Assembly (NCBI GenBank): GCA_944325895.1
Contig: CALVCA010000007.1
Coordinates: forward strand, 1 to 64,000
Source: Candidatus Gastranaerophilales bacterium
GTDB lineage: Bacteria > Cyanobacteriota > Vampirovibrionia > Gastranaerophilales > Gastranaerophilaceae
Direction: 5' to 3'
DNA length: 64,000 bases
Part shown: positions 32,208-41,789 of the stretch, piece by piece
Position numbering within the stretch: the first letter of the stretch is position 1
Layout: each line of letters opens with the position of its first letter
Program-made: the position numbers and the translations under genes
The notes under the pieces: generated by a model
Databases searched by the model: none
Told to the model about the DNA's origin: nothing
What the model saw: only the letters and a program-made list of their open reading frames with translations

Positions 32208-34670
32208 GTGGAAAATATATTAGAAAATCTTAATAGAGAGCAAAAAGAGGCGGTCGAAACCGTTAAAGGACCGTTGTTGATATTGGCCGGTGCAGGTTCC
32301 GGAAAAACTAAAGTTTTAACGACACGTATTGCTTATTTAATTAAAAATAATTTTGCACGGGCACGTGATATTTTAGCGGTTACATTTACAAATAAAGCTG
32401 CACGTGAAATGAAAGAACGGCTCGGGAGTATTTTGGGTGAAGAAACTGTTAAATATATGTGGGTAGGTACATTTCACGGAATTTGCGGCAGAATTTTGCG
32501 TGAAAATATTGAAAATTATAATTTCCAATCGGGCAAAAAATTGGATAGAAATTTTACCATATATGATGAAACAGATTCAATTTCAGTTATTAAGCAGGCT
32601 GTAAAAAAGCTAAATCTTGATGATAAAATTTATCAGCCAAAACTCGTTAAAGCTGTTATTTCTAATGCAAAAAATAAAATGCAGGATGCTTATACATTTT
32701 CAACGTTTGCACGAGATTTTAAATCCCAAAAAATAGCATCAATTTTTGAAGAATATGAAAATATATTAAATAACAATAATGCTATAGATTTTGATGACAT
32801 GCTTTTATTGACGGTAAAACTTCTTGAACAGAATTCTCAGGTAAGAGAGTATTATTATAATAAGTTTAAACACATTTTGGTTGATGAATATCAAGATACG
32901 AATTTAGCTCAATACAGGTTAGTCAACTTGTTATACACTAATTTGCAGCCGAATGTTCCGCCTGAAAGATCTTTATGTGTTGTTGGTGATGTTGATCAAT
33001 CTATATATAGCTGGCGTGGGGCAGATTATACAATTATTTTGAATTTTCAAAAAGATTTCAAAGACGCCAAGTTAATCAAGCTTGAGCAAAATTATCGTTC
33101 TACCGCTAATATTTTGAATGTTGCAAATGCGATTATAGAAAATAATGAAGAACGTGTTGAAAAATATTTATATTCTCAAAAAGGCGACGGTGAGCTGATT
33201 GATTATTATGAAGCTCAGGATGAGGCTGACGAAGCTAATTTTATCGTAAGTAAAATCAGACAAAACAGCGGCGGAGATTATAATCGTTATGCTATTTTGT
33301 ACCGTACAAATTCGCAATCCCGTGCATTGGAAGAAGCTTGTATGGCGGCCGGCATACCGTATAGAATATATGGCGGACTTAAATTCTATGACAGAAAAGA
33401 GATAAAAGATATAATTGCATATCTAAGATTAATCTATAATACGGATGATTCTCAGAGTTTAAGACGTATAATTAATGTTCCGAAACGTGCAATTGGTGAA
33501 ACTACGGTTAAAAATCTTCAAAAATACGCTGATGAAAAAGATTTAAATCTTTTTCAAGCTATTTTGGAACTGGATGAAGATAGTGAAATTCCTGTTAAAA
33601 CCCAAAATAAGTTAAAAGATTTTGCCGCTTTGATTTTACGATTTAGAGATGCACAAAAAAGTTATAATTTGCGTGAATTTGTAACGCTTGTTATTGAAAA
33701 AACAGGCTATTTAGCCGAATTAAGGCTGCAAAATACACCGGAGGCAGATGCTGATATTGAAAACCTTCAAGAATTGGTTAACGTTGCGGAAGAATTTGAA
33801 CCGGAGGAATTGGATAACGCTTTAGGAGAATTTTTACAGCAGGTTGCACTTGTATCTGATGTGGATGGTATGGATAATATCGCAAATAATGTTACACTTA
33901 TGACACTGCATTCCGCTAAAGGGTTGGAATTTCCTGTTGTGTTCCTTGCCGGCATGGATGAAGGTGTTTTCCCTCATCAAAGAACATTTAATATCCCTTC
34001 TGAATTGGAAGAAGAACGAAGGCTTATGTATGTTGGTGTTACTCGTGCTGAGGAAAAATTGTATTTGATTTCCGCAAAACGCCGTCAAATGTGGGGTGAG
34101 TATAAATATTATAATCCTTCACGTTTTATTGAAGAAATCCCGAGAAAGCTTCTTGAAATATCTACATTCGAAGGCAGATCAGAAAGTTCATCAACTTTCA
34201 GAGATGCTGTGTCTAAGGCAAAAACGGGAGATTCCGGCAGAAGTTATTCAACGGCACAATCTGACAGCTTCGGTTATGTAAAACCTTCAACGTCTTTCGG
34301 TAAAGGGTTTGTAGCACCTAATAGAACACCTGCCCGTACTATTCTTGTTAAATCCGAGGCACATAAAAAGCGGGACGATGAGCATGTTAAGGAGCTTTTT
34401 AAAGACAATGCCATTAAACGCATGATTGAAGAACGCCAGCGTAAAAGCCAAGAAGACTTGTTGATTGAACAAGAAAAACAAAGACAACGTGAAAATAAAA
34501 CCGTGGATTATGTTTTTAATGTTGGTGAGAGAGTTTTTCATGAAAAACTAGGTGTGGGGCATATTGATGACGTAATTATTGACGGCAGCAGTATTATTTA
34601 TTCTATAGATTTTGGCAAAATGGGCAAAAAAGCTATGGCTGCCGAATATGCTAAATTAAAAAAATTTTAA
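32208..34670 (+). CDS. pcrA: ATP-dependent DNA helicase PcrA/UvrD
   Basis: An 820-residue superfamily-1A helicase. Motif Q/I reads LNREQKEAVE...AGAGSGKT, motif Ia TFTNKAAREMKERL, motif II VDEYQDTN, motif III GDVDQSIYSWRGA, motif IV QNYRST, motif V TLHSAKGLEFP and motif VI VGVTRAEEKL. The C-terminal 60 residues (NVGERVFHEKLGVGHI...) form the PcrA Tudor-like tail that contacts RNA polymerase. It unwinds DNA 3' to 5' in repair and replication. The start is taken as GTG at 32208 (VENILENLNREQ) with AGGG four bases upstream; the longer open frame 5' overlaps the divergent gene and is not conserved. Confidence 0.95.
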   Translation: MENILENLNREQKEAVETVKGPLLILAGAGSGKTKVLTTRIAYLIKNNFARARDILAVTFTNKAAREMKERLGSILGEETVKYMWVGTFHGICGRILRENIENYNFQSGKKLDRNFTIYDETDSISVIKQAVKKLNLDDKIYQPKLVKAVISNAKNKMQDAYTFSTFARDFKSQKIASIFEEYENILNNNNAIDFDDMLLLTVKLLEQNSQVREYYYNKFKHILVDEYQDTNLAQYRLVNLLYTNLQPNVPPERSLCVVGDVDQSIYSWRGADYTIILNFQKDFKDAKLIKLEQNYRSTANILNVANAIIENNEERVEKYLYSQKGDGELIDYYEAQDEADEANFIVSKIRQNSGGDYNRYAILYRTNSQSRALEEACMAAGIPYRIYGGLKFYDRKEIKDIIAYLRLIYNTDDSQSLRRIINVPKRAIGETTVKNLQKYADEKDLNLFQAILELDEDSEIPVKTQNKLKDFAALILRFRDAQKSYNLREFVTLVIEKTGYLAELRLQNTPEADADIENLQELVNVAEEFEPEELDNALGEFLQQVALVSDVDGMDNIANNVTLMTLHSAKGLEFPVVFLAGMDEGVFPHQRTFNIPSELEEERRLMYVGVTRAEEKLYLISAKRRQMWGEYKYYNPSRFIEEIPRKLLEISTFEGRSESSSTFRDAVSKAKTGDSGRSYSTAQSDSFGYVKPSTSFGKGFVAPNRTPARTILVKSEAHKKRDDEHVKELFKDNAIKRMIEERQRKSQEDLLIEQEKQRQRENKTVDYVFNVGERVFHEKLGVGHIDDVIIDGSSIIYSIDFGKMGKKAMAAEYAKLKKF

Positions 34671-34671
34671 T

Positions 34672-34700
34672 AAAAAAAGAGTCTGATTTCTCAGACTCAA
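34672..34700 (-). terminator. Rho-independent terminator of the galM operon
   Basis: On the minus strand GAGTCTGA, the loop gaaa, and TCAGACTC are followed by TTTTTTTATT. It lies 85 bases beyond the galM stop and directly after the convergent pcrA stop. Confidence 0.8.
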
Positions 34701-34782
34701 TGGAATTAAGAATAGCTGGAAGTATGAAAAAGATTAATTATATTAAACGGTTTTCATATAAAATTTGCAATTATCCATATGG

Positions 34783-35949
34783 CTATTTATAAAAAGAATA
34801 AATAATTTCTCTTTTATAGTGTTCTCCTTTTTTCAAAATAGGTTTTTCTTCAAATGAATTTATTGCGTCAGGGAAAAATTGCGGTTCCACACACAGTGCT
34901 GAGTGTTTTTCGTATTTCTTTCCGTCTTTGCCTAAAGGTTGTTCGGATTTTCCTAAATTATTTGCTGTATAAAATTGAAATCCCGGCAGGTTTGTTAATA
35001 CGTCCATGCAAATGCCGCTTTTATCTGATTTAATTTTAGCGGCAGTAATCATTGTTTTACCGTCGTATCCGTCTATACAATAGTTTTGGTCATATTCAGC
35101 GGATAATTTTTTCGGTGTTCTAAAATCAAATAAAGTGTTTTCAACAGATTTAATTTCGCCTGTTGGAATTGCATTTTCATTAACAGGTGTATATTTGGAT
35201 GAGTTCGGTAATTGGACCGTATGATTTTTAATAGAGCCTTCCTGAGCATTCTCTGAACCGTTCAGGTTGAAATAAGAATGGTTTGTCAAATTTAATATAG
35301 TATCTTTATCTGTTTCAGCTTCATATATTATGTGTAATTGGTTTTTATTATCAAGTTTATATATGACGGAAGTTTGTACATTGCCCGGATAACCTCCGTC
35401 CATGTCTTTTTTAATGTATGTAAATTTTATTCCGTCTTTTAATATTTCTGCATTCCAATTTTTTCTGTCAAGACCTGCTGATCCGCCATGAGAATGTGTG
35501 CTGCCTTTGTTGCATTCTAATTGATATTCTTTATTGCCGATTTTGAATTTTCCTTTGTTAATTCTGTTGGCACACGGTCCGATTGTACCTCCGGCATGTC
35601 CTATGGAAGATTTTTCGTAAGGAGTTACCGAATCATAACCTTGCACAACGTCAATTATTTTTCCGTTTTTATCAGGAATTTTTATGGAAGTTATTGTTGC
35701 TCCGTATGTAGAAATATCAACGCTTGCTCCGTTTTTGTTTGTTATTGTGTATAATGAGGCATCCTCATTGGTTTTTTCAATCTTGCCGAAAAATTTTTTT
35801 TCTATTTTTATACCATCATATGAATTATTTTCAATTGTTTTTTCAAAAGAATCTTTTGTAAAAGTTTTATTTACAGTTGTTTGCTGCTGTGCTACACGTG
35901 GTACAAAAGGTTTGTTTATCCAAAAATTTGAATGAAAGTCTATTGTCAT
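34783..35949 (-). CDS. galM: Aldose 1-epimerase (galactose mutarotase)
   Basis: A 388-residue GalM. GPCANRINKGKF (substrate-binding NxxR), NLTNHSYFNL (catalytic His) and CVEPQFFPDAIN (catalytic Glu) are all present. The first 45 residues, up to about KIEKKF, are an extra polar segment not needed for the fold and not a signal peptide. The enzyme interconverts alpha and beta sugar anomers. AGGAG, overlapping the TAG stop of the upstream EndoQ-UvrD gene, is its ribosome binding site; it is the last gene of a four-gene operon closed by the terminator at 34672. Confidence 0.9.
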   Translation of the reverse strand: MTIDFHSNFWINKPFVPRVAQQQTTVNKTFTKDSFEKTIENNSYDGIKIEKKFFGKIEKTNEDASLYTITNKNGASVDISTYGATITSIKIPDKNGKIIDVVQGYDSVTPYEKSSIGHAGGTIGPCANRINKGKFKIGNKEYQLECNKGSTHSHGGSAGLDRKNWNAEILKDGIKFTYIKKDMDGGYPGNVQTSVIYKLDNKNQLHIIYEAETDKDTILNLTNHSYFNLNGSENAQEGSIKNHTVQLPNSSKYTPVNENAIPTGEIKSVENTLFDFRTPKKLSAEYDQNYCIDGYDGKTMITAAKIKSDKSGICMDVLTNLPGFQFYTANNLGKSEQPLGKDGKKYEKHSALCVEPQFFPDAINSFEEKPILKKGEHYKREIIYSFYK

Positions 35950-35959
35950 TTCTATACTC

Positions 35960-38833
35960 CTAAAATAAGCTTAGTTGATTTACAGGTTCTTTTTGATGAA
36001 ATTTTTTTTCAGACTGTGAATATGTCAAAAGTTCGTCTTTTATTTTAGTTAAAAACGGTGAAATTTCAGGATGCGTTATTTCTCCGAAAATTACTCTTTT
36101 TAATGAATGGCTTAAAAATAATTTTTGTTTGGCTCTCGTCATCCCGACGTACAAAAGCCGTCTTTCTTCTTCAATTTCTTCGGGAGTTTCTGCTTTATAT
36201 ATAGGTAATATACCTATTTCAAGTCCTGTTATAAATACACAGTTAAATTCCAATCCTTTTGAAGAATGTAAGGTCATTAAAGATATCCTGTCAGCTCTTG
36301 AATCAATTGTGTCAGATTCTTTTAAGAGCGAAACCTGATGGATAAAGTCATTTTTACTGCTGCAATTTTTTGCCAAATCTTTTAAATATTTTAATATATA
36401 ATCTTCACAATTAACGGAGTTTAGTTGTTCTTGTAACGGGGTATCGTTTGTTAAATTTTTCAGCATATCACGTATCGGTTTTTTGTTGCAAAGCATGTCA
36501 TCCGAGAGTTTTACATAAGGCATTCCTGATCTTTCCAGTGCTTCAATGAGCGGTTTTAGCTGGGCTGAAGTTCTATAAAGAATTGCAAAATCCGAAAAAG
36601 ATAAATCATTTTTTTCACCGTTTGACCTTTCGGAGTCAATTGAGAAAAAGCTGTGACCTCCTATCATATTTTCAATTGTACTCACTACAAATTCAGCTTC
36701 AGCTTTGTCTGATTGTGCTGTATAGATTGTAATTTTATCCTGAATATTTGTATCAGATGAAGTCAGGTTAAAAGAGTTAATCATTTGGTTGGAAGCATTT
36801 ACAATGTTTGAGCTTGAACGATAGTTATTTTTTAGTGTTATTTTTTGGGTATTAGGATAATCCAATTCAAAGTTGTTGAAAAATTTACAACTGCCGCCGC
36901 GAAATCCGTAAATAGCTTGATTAGGATCTCCTATTACGCAGATATTACCATTTTGTGGAACCAAAAGTTTTATAAAATTATACTGATTTTCGTCAATATC
37001 CTGATATTCATCCACAAATACATATTTATATTTTTGCCGGTACAATTCTTTAATTTCAGGATAATTGTTAAATAATTGTATTGTTAAAGTTATTAAATCG
37101 TCAAATTCAATAAAGTTTGCCGGCAGTTCATCATATAATTTTTTTTCTTCTTCTGAAATAACTTCAAAATTTTCAGCAATTCCTGCTTTTTCATTATTTT
37201 CTTTTAAAATGTTAAGGCAAAGAGCGTGGAATGTGAATATATTAACATTGTTACCGGGGATAAGACGGTTTAATCTTTCACGCATTTCCTGTGCGGCTTT
37301 GCGGGTAAAGGTTATTGCAAGACAGTTGTCAGAAGGTATATTTTTTTCTTTTACAAAATATGCGATACGGTTGGTTAATACTGTTGTTTTACCGGAACCC
37401 GGTCCTGCAACTATTAATAATTTATTATTCGGGTTAGTTATTGCGGCTTTTTGATATTCATCAAAACCGGTAGTTTGTTTATATTCATCATGTACAGTAT
37501 TAATTATTTTTTGTTTAATTTCGTATTTAATAGGGTCTTGTTTAATTTGTTGAGGGATTTCTATATTTAATTTTAAATTAATAAAATTTTTTTTCTTTAT
37601 TTCCTGATCTTCAAAAAGTCTGATAACACCGTATTCGCCGTCAAATCCGGCATGTTTTATGACCTGTCCTTTTCTCAGTCTTATTAAAGCTTCCGTAAGC
37701 AGTGGATTTTCTTTTGAAAATTCTTCCGGAGGAATATTTTGTAAAATATCCAGTTCCGAACCGTATTTTTTAATGAGTTTTTCATATTCATTTATGACGG
37801 ATTTGCTTGCAGAGCCAACTTGCATAATTTCTGAAATGATTTCGGTCAACGGAACCAAACTGAATACTTTACCGCCTGTTTTTGGCATATAAGTATCGGA
37901 AAAATCTCTGTCGGCTAATTCGCAAACTCTGTTTAAAACACCTATTGTTAAAGGCTTTCCGCATACCGGACAAATCCCGTTATATTTTTTTGTTTCATCA
38001 GGTGTCAGACAAATATTGCATTTTCTGTGTCCGTCTTCATGATACTTTCCTTCTTCAGGAAAAAATTCAACTGTCCCGACATACCCTTCTCCTGTTTTTA
38101 AAGCATTCATAATACTGAAATAGTCAGGTATTGTATCAAAGACGGTTGCTTCACGGGCAAGTTTTGACGGGGAATGAGCATCAGAATTTGACACAAGTCT
38201 GTATTTGTCAAGTTTTGAAACTTTCCAATTCATCATAGGATCTGATGACAACCCGGTTTCTACGGCAAAAATATGATCGGATAAATCTTCGTAACATTCT
38301 TCTATTGAATCAAATCCTGATTTTGAACCTAATACTGAAAACCAGGGTGTCCAAATATGTGCAGGAATAATATAACTGTTATTACCTGATTCCAAAACCG
38401 TTTCAAGCAAATTTCTTGAATCTAAGCCTAATATCGGTCGGCCGTCAGATTTTATGTTGCCTATTGCATCAAGTCTGTTTCTGAAGTTTTGTGCTGTTTC
38501 TAAATTCGGACAAAATACAACGTGGTGAACTTTTCTTGTTTTATCTCCTTTTTTGTATATTGTCGAAATTTCAACGGATAAAATAAATCTTACGGGCGTA
38601 CCTTCTTTTAAAAACGATTTTTCAATTTCAGGTTTTAATTTATATATCCCGTTTCCGGCAGGAATAAGTTTTTCGTTAATTTCATTGAACCAGGCAGGAT
38701 GAGTAAAATCACCTGTGGATATGACACTTAATCCTTTTTTTTGTGCCCAAAGGGCAAGTTGTTCAAGGTTGCAGTCTTTGCTGGTGGCTCTTGAATATTT
38801 TGAATGTATATGTAAATCAGCATAAAAAAACAT
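35960..38833 (-). CDS. Endonuclease Q-UvrD helicase fusion
   Basis: A 957-residue fusion. Residues 1 to about 415 are EndoQ-like: a PHP-domain start MFFYADLHIHSKYSRAT, STGDFTHPAWF, HVVFCPNLE, SNSDAHSPSKL and a four-cysteine zinc site (KCNICLTPDE and CPVCGKP). From about residue 445 it is a UvrD/PcrA helicase: AGPGSGKTTVLTNRIAYF, FVDEYQDIDENQ, GDPNQAIYGFRGG, NNYRSS, TLHSSKGLEF and YVGMTRAKQKL. EndoQ nicks DNA 5' to deaminated bases, so this protein may nick at uracil, hypoxanthine or AP sites and then strip the strand. It starts 14 bases after the CoA-transferase gene and ends with a TAG stop. Confidence 0.88.
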   Translation of the reverse strand: MFFYADLHIHSKYSRATSKDCNLEQLALWAQKKGLSVISTGDFTHPAWFNEINEKLIPAGNGIYKLKPEIEKSFLKEGTPVRFILSVEISTIYKKGDKTRKVHHVVFCPNLETAQNFRNRLDAIGNIKSDGRPILGLDSRNLLETVLESGNNSYIIPAHIWTPWFSVLGSKSGFDSIEECYEDLSDHIFAVETGLSSDPMMNWKVSKLDKYRLVSNSDAHSPSKLAREATVFDTIPDYFSIMNALKTGEGYVGTVEFFPEEGKYHEDGHRKCNICLTPDETKKYNGICPVCGKPLTIGVLNRVCELADRDFSDTYMPKTGGKVFSLVPLTEIISEIMQVGSASKSVINEYEKLIKKYGSELDILQNIPPEEFSKENPLLTEALIRLRKGQVIKHAGFDGEYGVIRLFEDQEIKKKNFINLKLNIEIPQQIKQDPIKYEIKQKIINTVHDEYKQTTGFDEYQKAAITNPNNKLLIVAGPGSGKTTVLTNRIAYFVKEKNIPSDNCLAITFTRKAAQEMRERLNRLIPGNNVNIFTFHALCLNILKENNEKAGIAENFEVISEEEKKLYDELPANFIEFDDLITLTIQLFNNYPEIKELYRQKYKYVFVDEYQDIDENQYNFIKLLVPQNGNICVIGDPNQAIYGFRGGSCKFFNNFELDYPNTQKITLKNNYRSSSNIVNASNQMINSFNLTSSDTNIQDKITIYTAQSDKAEAEFVVSTIENMIGGHSFFSIDSERSNGEKNDLSFSDFAILYRTSAQLKPLIEALERSGMPYVKLSDDMLCNKKPIRDMLKNLTNDTPLQEQLNSVNCEDYILKYLKDLAKNCSSKNDFIHQVSLLKESDTIDSRADRISLMTLHSSKGLEFNCVFITGLEIGILPIYKAETPEEIEEERRLLYVGMTRAKQKLFLSHSLKRVIFGEITHPEISPFLTKIKDELLTYSQSEKKFHQKEPVNQLSLF

Positions 38834-38847
38834 TTCTAAAACTCCGA

Positions 38848-39531
38848 CTATATTTCCATAAGCTTTAGATTATCACTGACTTTAAAATCAGCTGTAACGG
38901 AATTTTTTATATCTTCAATCGTAAACATAGGGTTTATGTCTGTTAAAACCAAACCGTTATCCATAACTTCAAACACGCATCGTTCTGTTATTATTAAATT
39001 AACCTCTCGATATGCGGTTAAAGGCAGATTACAGTCTTTTACGATTTTTATCTGTCCTTTGGACATATGCTCCATAGTTACGATAACTTTTTTAGCTCCG
39101 ACAACCAAGTCCATTGAACCACCCATTCCGGGAACAAATTTCCCAGGGATAAGCCAGCTTGCGAGGTTACCTTTTTCATCAACCTGCAGTGCACCTAAAA
39201 CAGTTGCATCTATATGTCCCCCACGCATCATTGTAAATGCCATTTGAGAATCATAAAAACTTGCACCTTCTTTTGTTTCTACGTAACCGCCGCCGGCATT
39301 TATTATCCTTTTATCAGGAATTTCTCTTTTTTGGCTTTTGCCGACACCAAGTAATCCGTTTTCGGATTGAAATGTAACTTTTATTCCTTCCGGAATATAA
39401 TCTGCTACAGCCGTTGGCAACCCTATACCCAATGTTACCACATCACCGTCTTTAAATTCCTTGGCAGCTCTTTTTGCAATTATTTCACGTATTTTTTCTT
39501 TAGTTAATGCTTTATCCATTAAAACTTCCAT
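38848..39531 (-). CDS. 3-oxoacid/acetate CoA-transferase, beta subunit
   Basis: A 227-residue CoA-transferase family I beta subunit (AtoA/ScoB/CtfB type). VVTLGIGLPTAVADYIP and QSENGLLGVGK contain the catalytic glutamate (SENG). NAGGGYVETKEGASFYDS and GKFVPGMGGSMDLV are the other family blocks. With the alpha subunit it moves CoA between short-chain acids such as acetate, acetoacetate or butyrate; the exact pair cannot be told. It starts one base after the alpha subunit stop, so the two are translationally coupled. Confidence 0.9.
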   Translation of the reverse strand: MEVLMDKALTKEKIREIIAKRAAKEFKDGDVVTLGIGLPTAVADYIPEGIKVTFQSENGLLGVGKSQKREIPDKRIINAGGGYVETKEGASFYDSQMAFTMMRGGHIDATVLGALQVDEKGNLASWLIPGKFVPGMGGSMDLVVGAKKVIVTMEHMSKGQIKIVKDCNLPLTAYREVNLIITERCVFEVMDNGLVLTDINPMFTIEDIKNSVTADFKVSDNLKLMEI

Positions 39532-39532
39532 T

Positions 39533-40177
39533 TTATGAACCTCTTACTACGTAATCTATAAAAAGACCGGGTATTACAACATCGTTTGGATCCAAGCAAT
39601 CTACAATTTCATCTGCTTGTATTATTACGGTTTCAGCTGCCGTTGCCATAATCGTGTTGTGGTTTCGTGTTGTGCCGTAAAAAGCAACATTGCCGTATTT
39701 ATCTACTTTTGATCCGTATATTAATGCAAAATCCGCACCCAACGGTTTTTCAAAAATGTATTTCTTTCCGTCTACTTCCATCGTGTCTTTATTTTCTTCT
39801 ATAATAGTGCCGACACCTGTAGGTGTTAAAACTCCGCCTAAACCGGAACCTTTTGCTCTGATTTTTTCTATTAATGTCCCCATTGGTATCAGTTCAACTT
39901 CCAATTCTCCGTCGTGCATTTGTCTGCCGGTTTCGGGATTTGTTCCGATATGGGAGGCTATTACTTTTTTTACCTGTTTGTTTTCTATAAGTTTCCCTCT
40001 GTCATTACCGGGAGTTGATGTATCATTACATATCATTGTTAATTCTTTTACATTTTGGTTTATTAATTCGTCTATCAAAATATCAGGGGTTCCGCAGCTT
40101 AAAAAGCCGCCTACCATTATTGATGCACCATCTTTTATCATATTTATTGCTTCTTTTGCAGATACTATTTTTTTCAT
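39533..40177 (-). CDS. 3-oxoacid/acetate CoA-transferase, alpha subunit
   Basis: A 214-residue alpha subunit (AtoD/ScoA/CtfA type). GASIMVGGFLSCGTPDILID is the CoA-transferase glycine-rich motif; IASHIGTNPETGRQMHDGEL and GSGLGGVLTPTGVGT are typical. It is the first gene of an operon that continues with the beta subunit, the EndoQ-UvrD fusion and galM, a mixture of fermentation and DNA-repair functions. AGGGG lies before the ATG. About 80 bases upstream are AT rich with no clear -35/-10 pair. Confidence 0.9.
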   Translation of the reverse strand: MKKIVSAKEAINMIKDGASIMVGGFLSCGTPDILIDELINQNVKELTMICNDTSTPGNDRGKLIENKQVKKVIASHIGTNPETGRQMHDGELEVELIPMGTLIEKIRAKGSGLGGVLTPTGVGTIIEENKDTMEVDGKKYIFEKPLGADFALIYGSKVDKYGNVAFYGTTRNHNTIMATAAETVIIQADEIVDCLDPNDVVIPGLFIDYVVRGS

Positions 40178-40256
40178 AAATTTCCCCTGTTAAAATTTTA
40201 TTATAAAAATACTTAAATTGTAAATCTTATGCATATTCTGTTACAATTGGTATTTT

Positions 40257-40844
40257 TTATATTTGTGTTGCTTCAATGACCCAGTTCGGATAATATAAAA
40301 GTTCTATCTTTTGTCCTTTTTTTATTTTAGCATGACCGCCTTTGATAAAATTTGTAAAAGAACCGGTCGGCGGCAGAATTGTTAGTGCCCACTTTAGCGG
40401 AAATACCAATAAACTCCAATCCAAACCTCGTATTTCATGATAATCCGTTAATTGCCCCTTTTCTACACCGTCAATTTGAAAATTGCCGATGATTATACTT
40501 GCAGGAATTCCATTCATACCGTTTTTTACAATAGTTTCTATTCTCGCAGGTACTACTGTTCCGCTTTTTACAATTAATTCCCCTTTATAATATAGGTTAT
40601 TGTCAGTAATAAAATGAACGGTTTCTCCTTCGTAAGCTTTTTTTTCGGATGATATTTCGTCTAAAGATTTAAGTTTAATAACATATCTTTCAGTATTCTC
40701 AAAATTATAGTTTAAGTTAGTTTCGGGTTTTTCAATGATTTTATCTTTTAATATATTATCTTTAATATTATCAGAAAGTGTTTCCGCTGATGTTAAATTA
40801 CAGGCGAAAAATATTATTAATACTGTCAAAAAGATTTTATTCAT
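40257..40844 (-). CDS. Exported hypothetical protein
   Basis: A 195-residue protein with a signal peptide (MNKIFLTVLIIFFACNLTSA). The region after residue 55 is beta rich (VIKLKSLDEISSEKKAYEGE, GELIVKSGTVVPARIETIVK) and reads like a small barrel or SH3-like module. A hydrophobic stretch around LLVFPLKWALTILPPTGSF may associate with membrane. No family is recognised. Its start overlaps the upstream M48-like gene by eight bases, so the two exported proteins are made together. Confidence 0.6.
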   Translation of the reverse strand: MNKIFLTVLIIFFACNLTSAETLSDNIKDNILKDKIIEKPETNLNYNFENTERYVIKLKSLDEISSEKKAYEGETVHFITDNNLYYKGELIVKSGTVVPARIETIVKNGMNGIPASIIIGNFQIDGVEKGQLTDYHEIRGLDWSLLVFPLKWALTILPPTGSFTNFIKGGHAKIKKGQKIELLYYPNWVIEATQI

Positions 40845-41532
40845 AATCTAATTCCTCAGTTGAATTATTTTTAATCTTTTCTTCAAGTAATTTTCTGTTG
40901 TGTGCAGAATTTAATAAAAAATTTTGGTAGCTTTCGGTTTCCAAATAAGGATTATTTGCAATGAAATAAGGATATTTTGTATAAATATATTCATATATTA
41001 TTGCCAGTCTTTTTGATGTTAGATTTTTGCTTGAAAAAGTATCAAATCTTTTTTGCGGAAAGGCTTTATTTAAATATGTGATTAAACCAATCGGGTTATA
41101 ACCTGCAGTTACCATAAAATCAACAGCCCTTTTATCAGCATAAACTTCATATAATTTAGGGGCTGCTTTTATTTGAATTGCTGACAATCCTCCATTCCAG
41201 GTGCCTTTGAAAGATTTTAATGCCAAAGATATTCCACGGGATAAAAATGCCGCAAGTTCATCTTCATTCGCAATGAATTTTATATCGTTTCCATATAAAA
41301 CAACTTGTCTTTTGGTTACATCTTCAGTCGATTTTAAAAGCGATGCTTTTTCGGATTTGTCATAAACAAAGATTATTCTTTTATCTATTTTATTAGCATT
41401 TAAAACCCTAAATCCGGTATCATTTATTTTTTCTTGAATAGTTTGTTCTCGTTCAATGGCTGTATCTTCTGCTGCAAATACACAAAATGTTGACATCAAT
41501 AATGCCAAAAGTAAAAATAAAATCTTTTTCAT
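40837..41532 (-). CDS. Exported M48-peptidase-like protein lacking the zinc motif
   Basis: A 231-residue protein with a signal peptide (MKKILFLLLALLMSTFCVFA). The rest follows an M48 (Htpx/YfgC-like) peptidase outline: NEDELAAFLSRGISLAL stands where these enzymes have a DELAxVLAHExxH helix, EVYADKRAVDFMVTAGYNP stands at the E-x3-AD third-ligand helix, and LTSKRLAIIYEYI at the distal segment. The HExxH histidines and glutamate are replaced by SRGIS, so catalysis is unlikely. It may be a scaffold or inhibitor-like relative of a periplasmic protease. It overlaps the following exported protein gene. Confidence 0.6.
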   Translation of the reverse strand: MKKILFLLLALLMSTFCVFAAEDTAIEREQTIQEKINDTGFRVLNANKIDKRIIFVYDKSEKASLLKSTEDVTKRQVVLYGNDIKFIANEDELAAFLSRGISLALKSFKGTWNGGLSAIQIKAAPKLYEVYADKRAVDFMVTAGYNPIGLITYLNKAFPQKRFDTFSSKNLTSKRLAIIYEYIYTKYPYFIANNPYLETESYQNFLLNSAHNRKLLEEKIKNNSTEELDYE

Positions 41533-41543
41533 ACTTTTTCCCT

Positions 41544-41744
41544 TTAGCTTTCGGCAACTATTGTAGTTACTAATTCTCCGTAACTATTAAAGTGTCCGTC
41601 AGTTTCTTCAACTATATATCTTAATTCAGGTTTGCCCTCAACGGCATTTTCTGCACAGTCCATTGCTTCGTCATAATCTTTAAATTCGCCTATTAATGTT
41701 TTTGTTAAGCTGGAATGATTTTTTTCTGTGTATACACTATACAT
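41544..41744 (-). CDS. Small conserved-looking hypothetical protein (66 residues)
   Basis: A compact, acidic, 66-residue protein (YSVYTEKNHSSLTKTLIGEF at the start) with alternating beta and helix character, no signal peptide and no cysteines apart from one. AAAGGAG precedes the ATG at good spacing, so it is very probably translated. It lies 11 bases upstream of the M48-like gene and is likely the first gene of that three-gene unit. No family is recognised. Confidence 0.55.
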   Translation of the reverse strand: MYSVYTEKNHSSLTKTLIGEFKDYDEAMDCAENAVEGKPELRYIVEETDGHFNSYGELVTTIVAES

Positions 41745-41789
41745 ATAGATCTCCTTTCATGTTTATATAATAACACATAATAATTTCGG

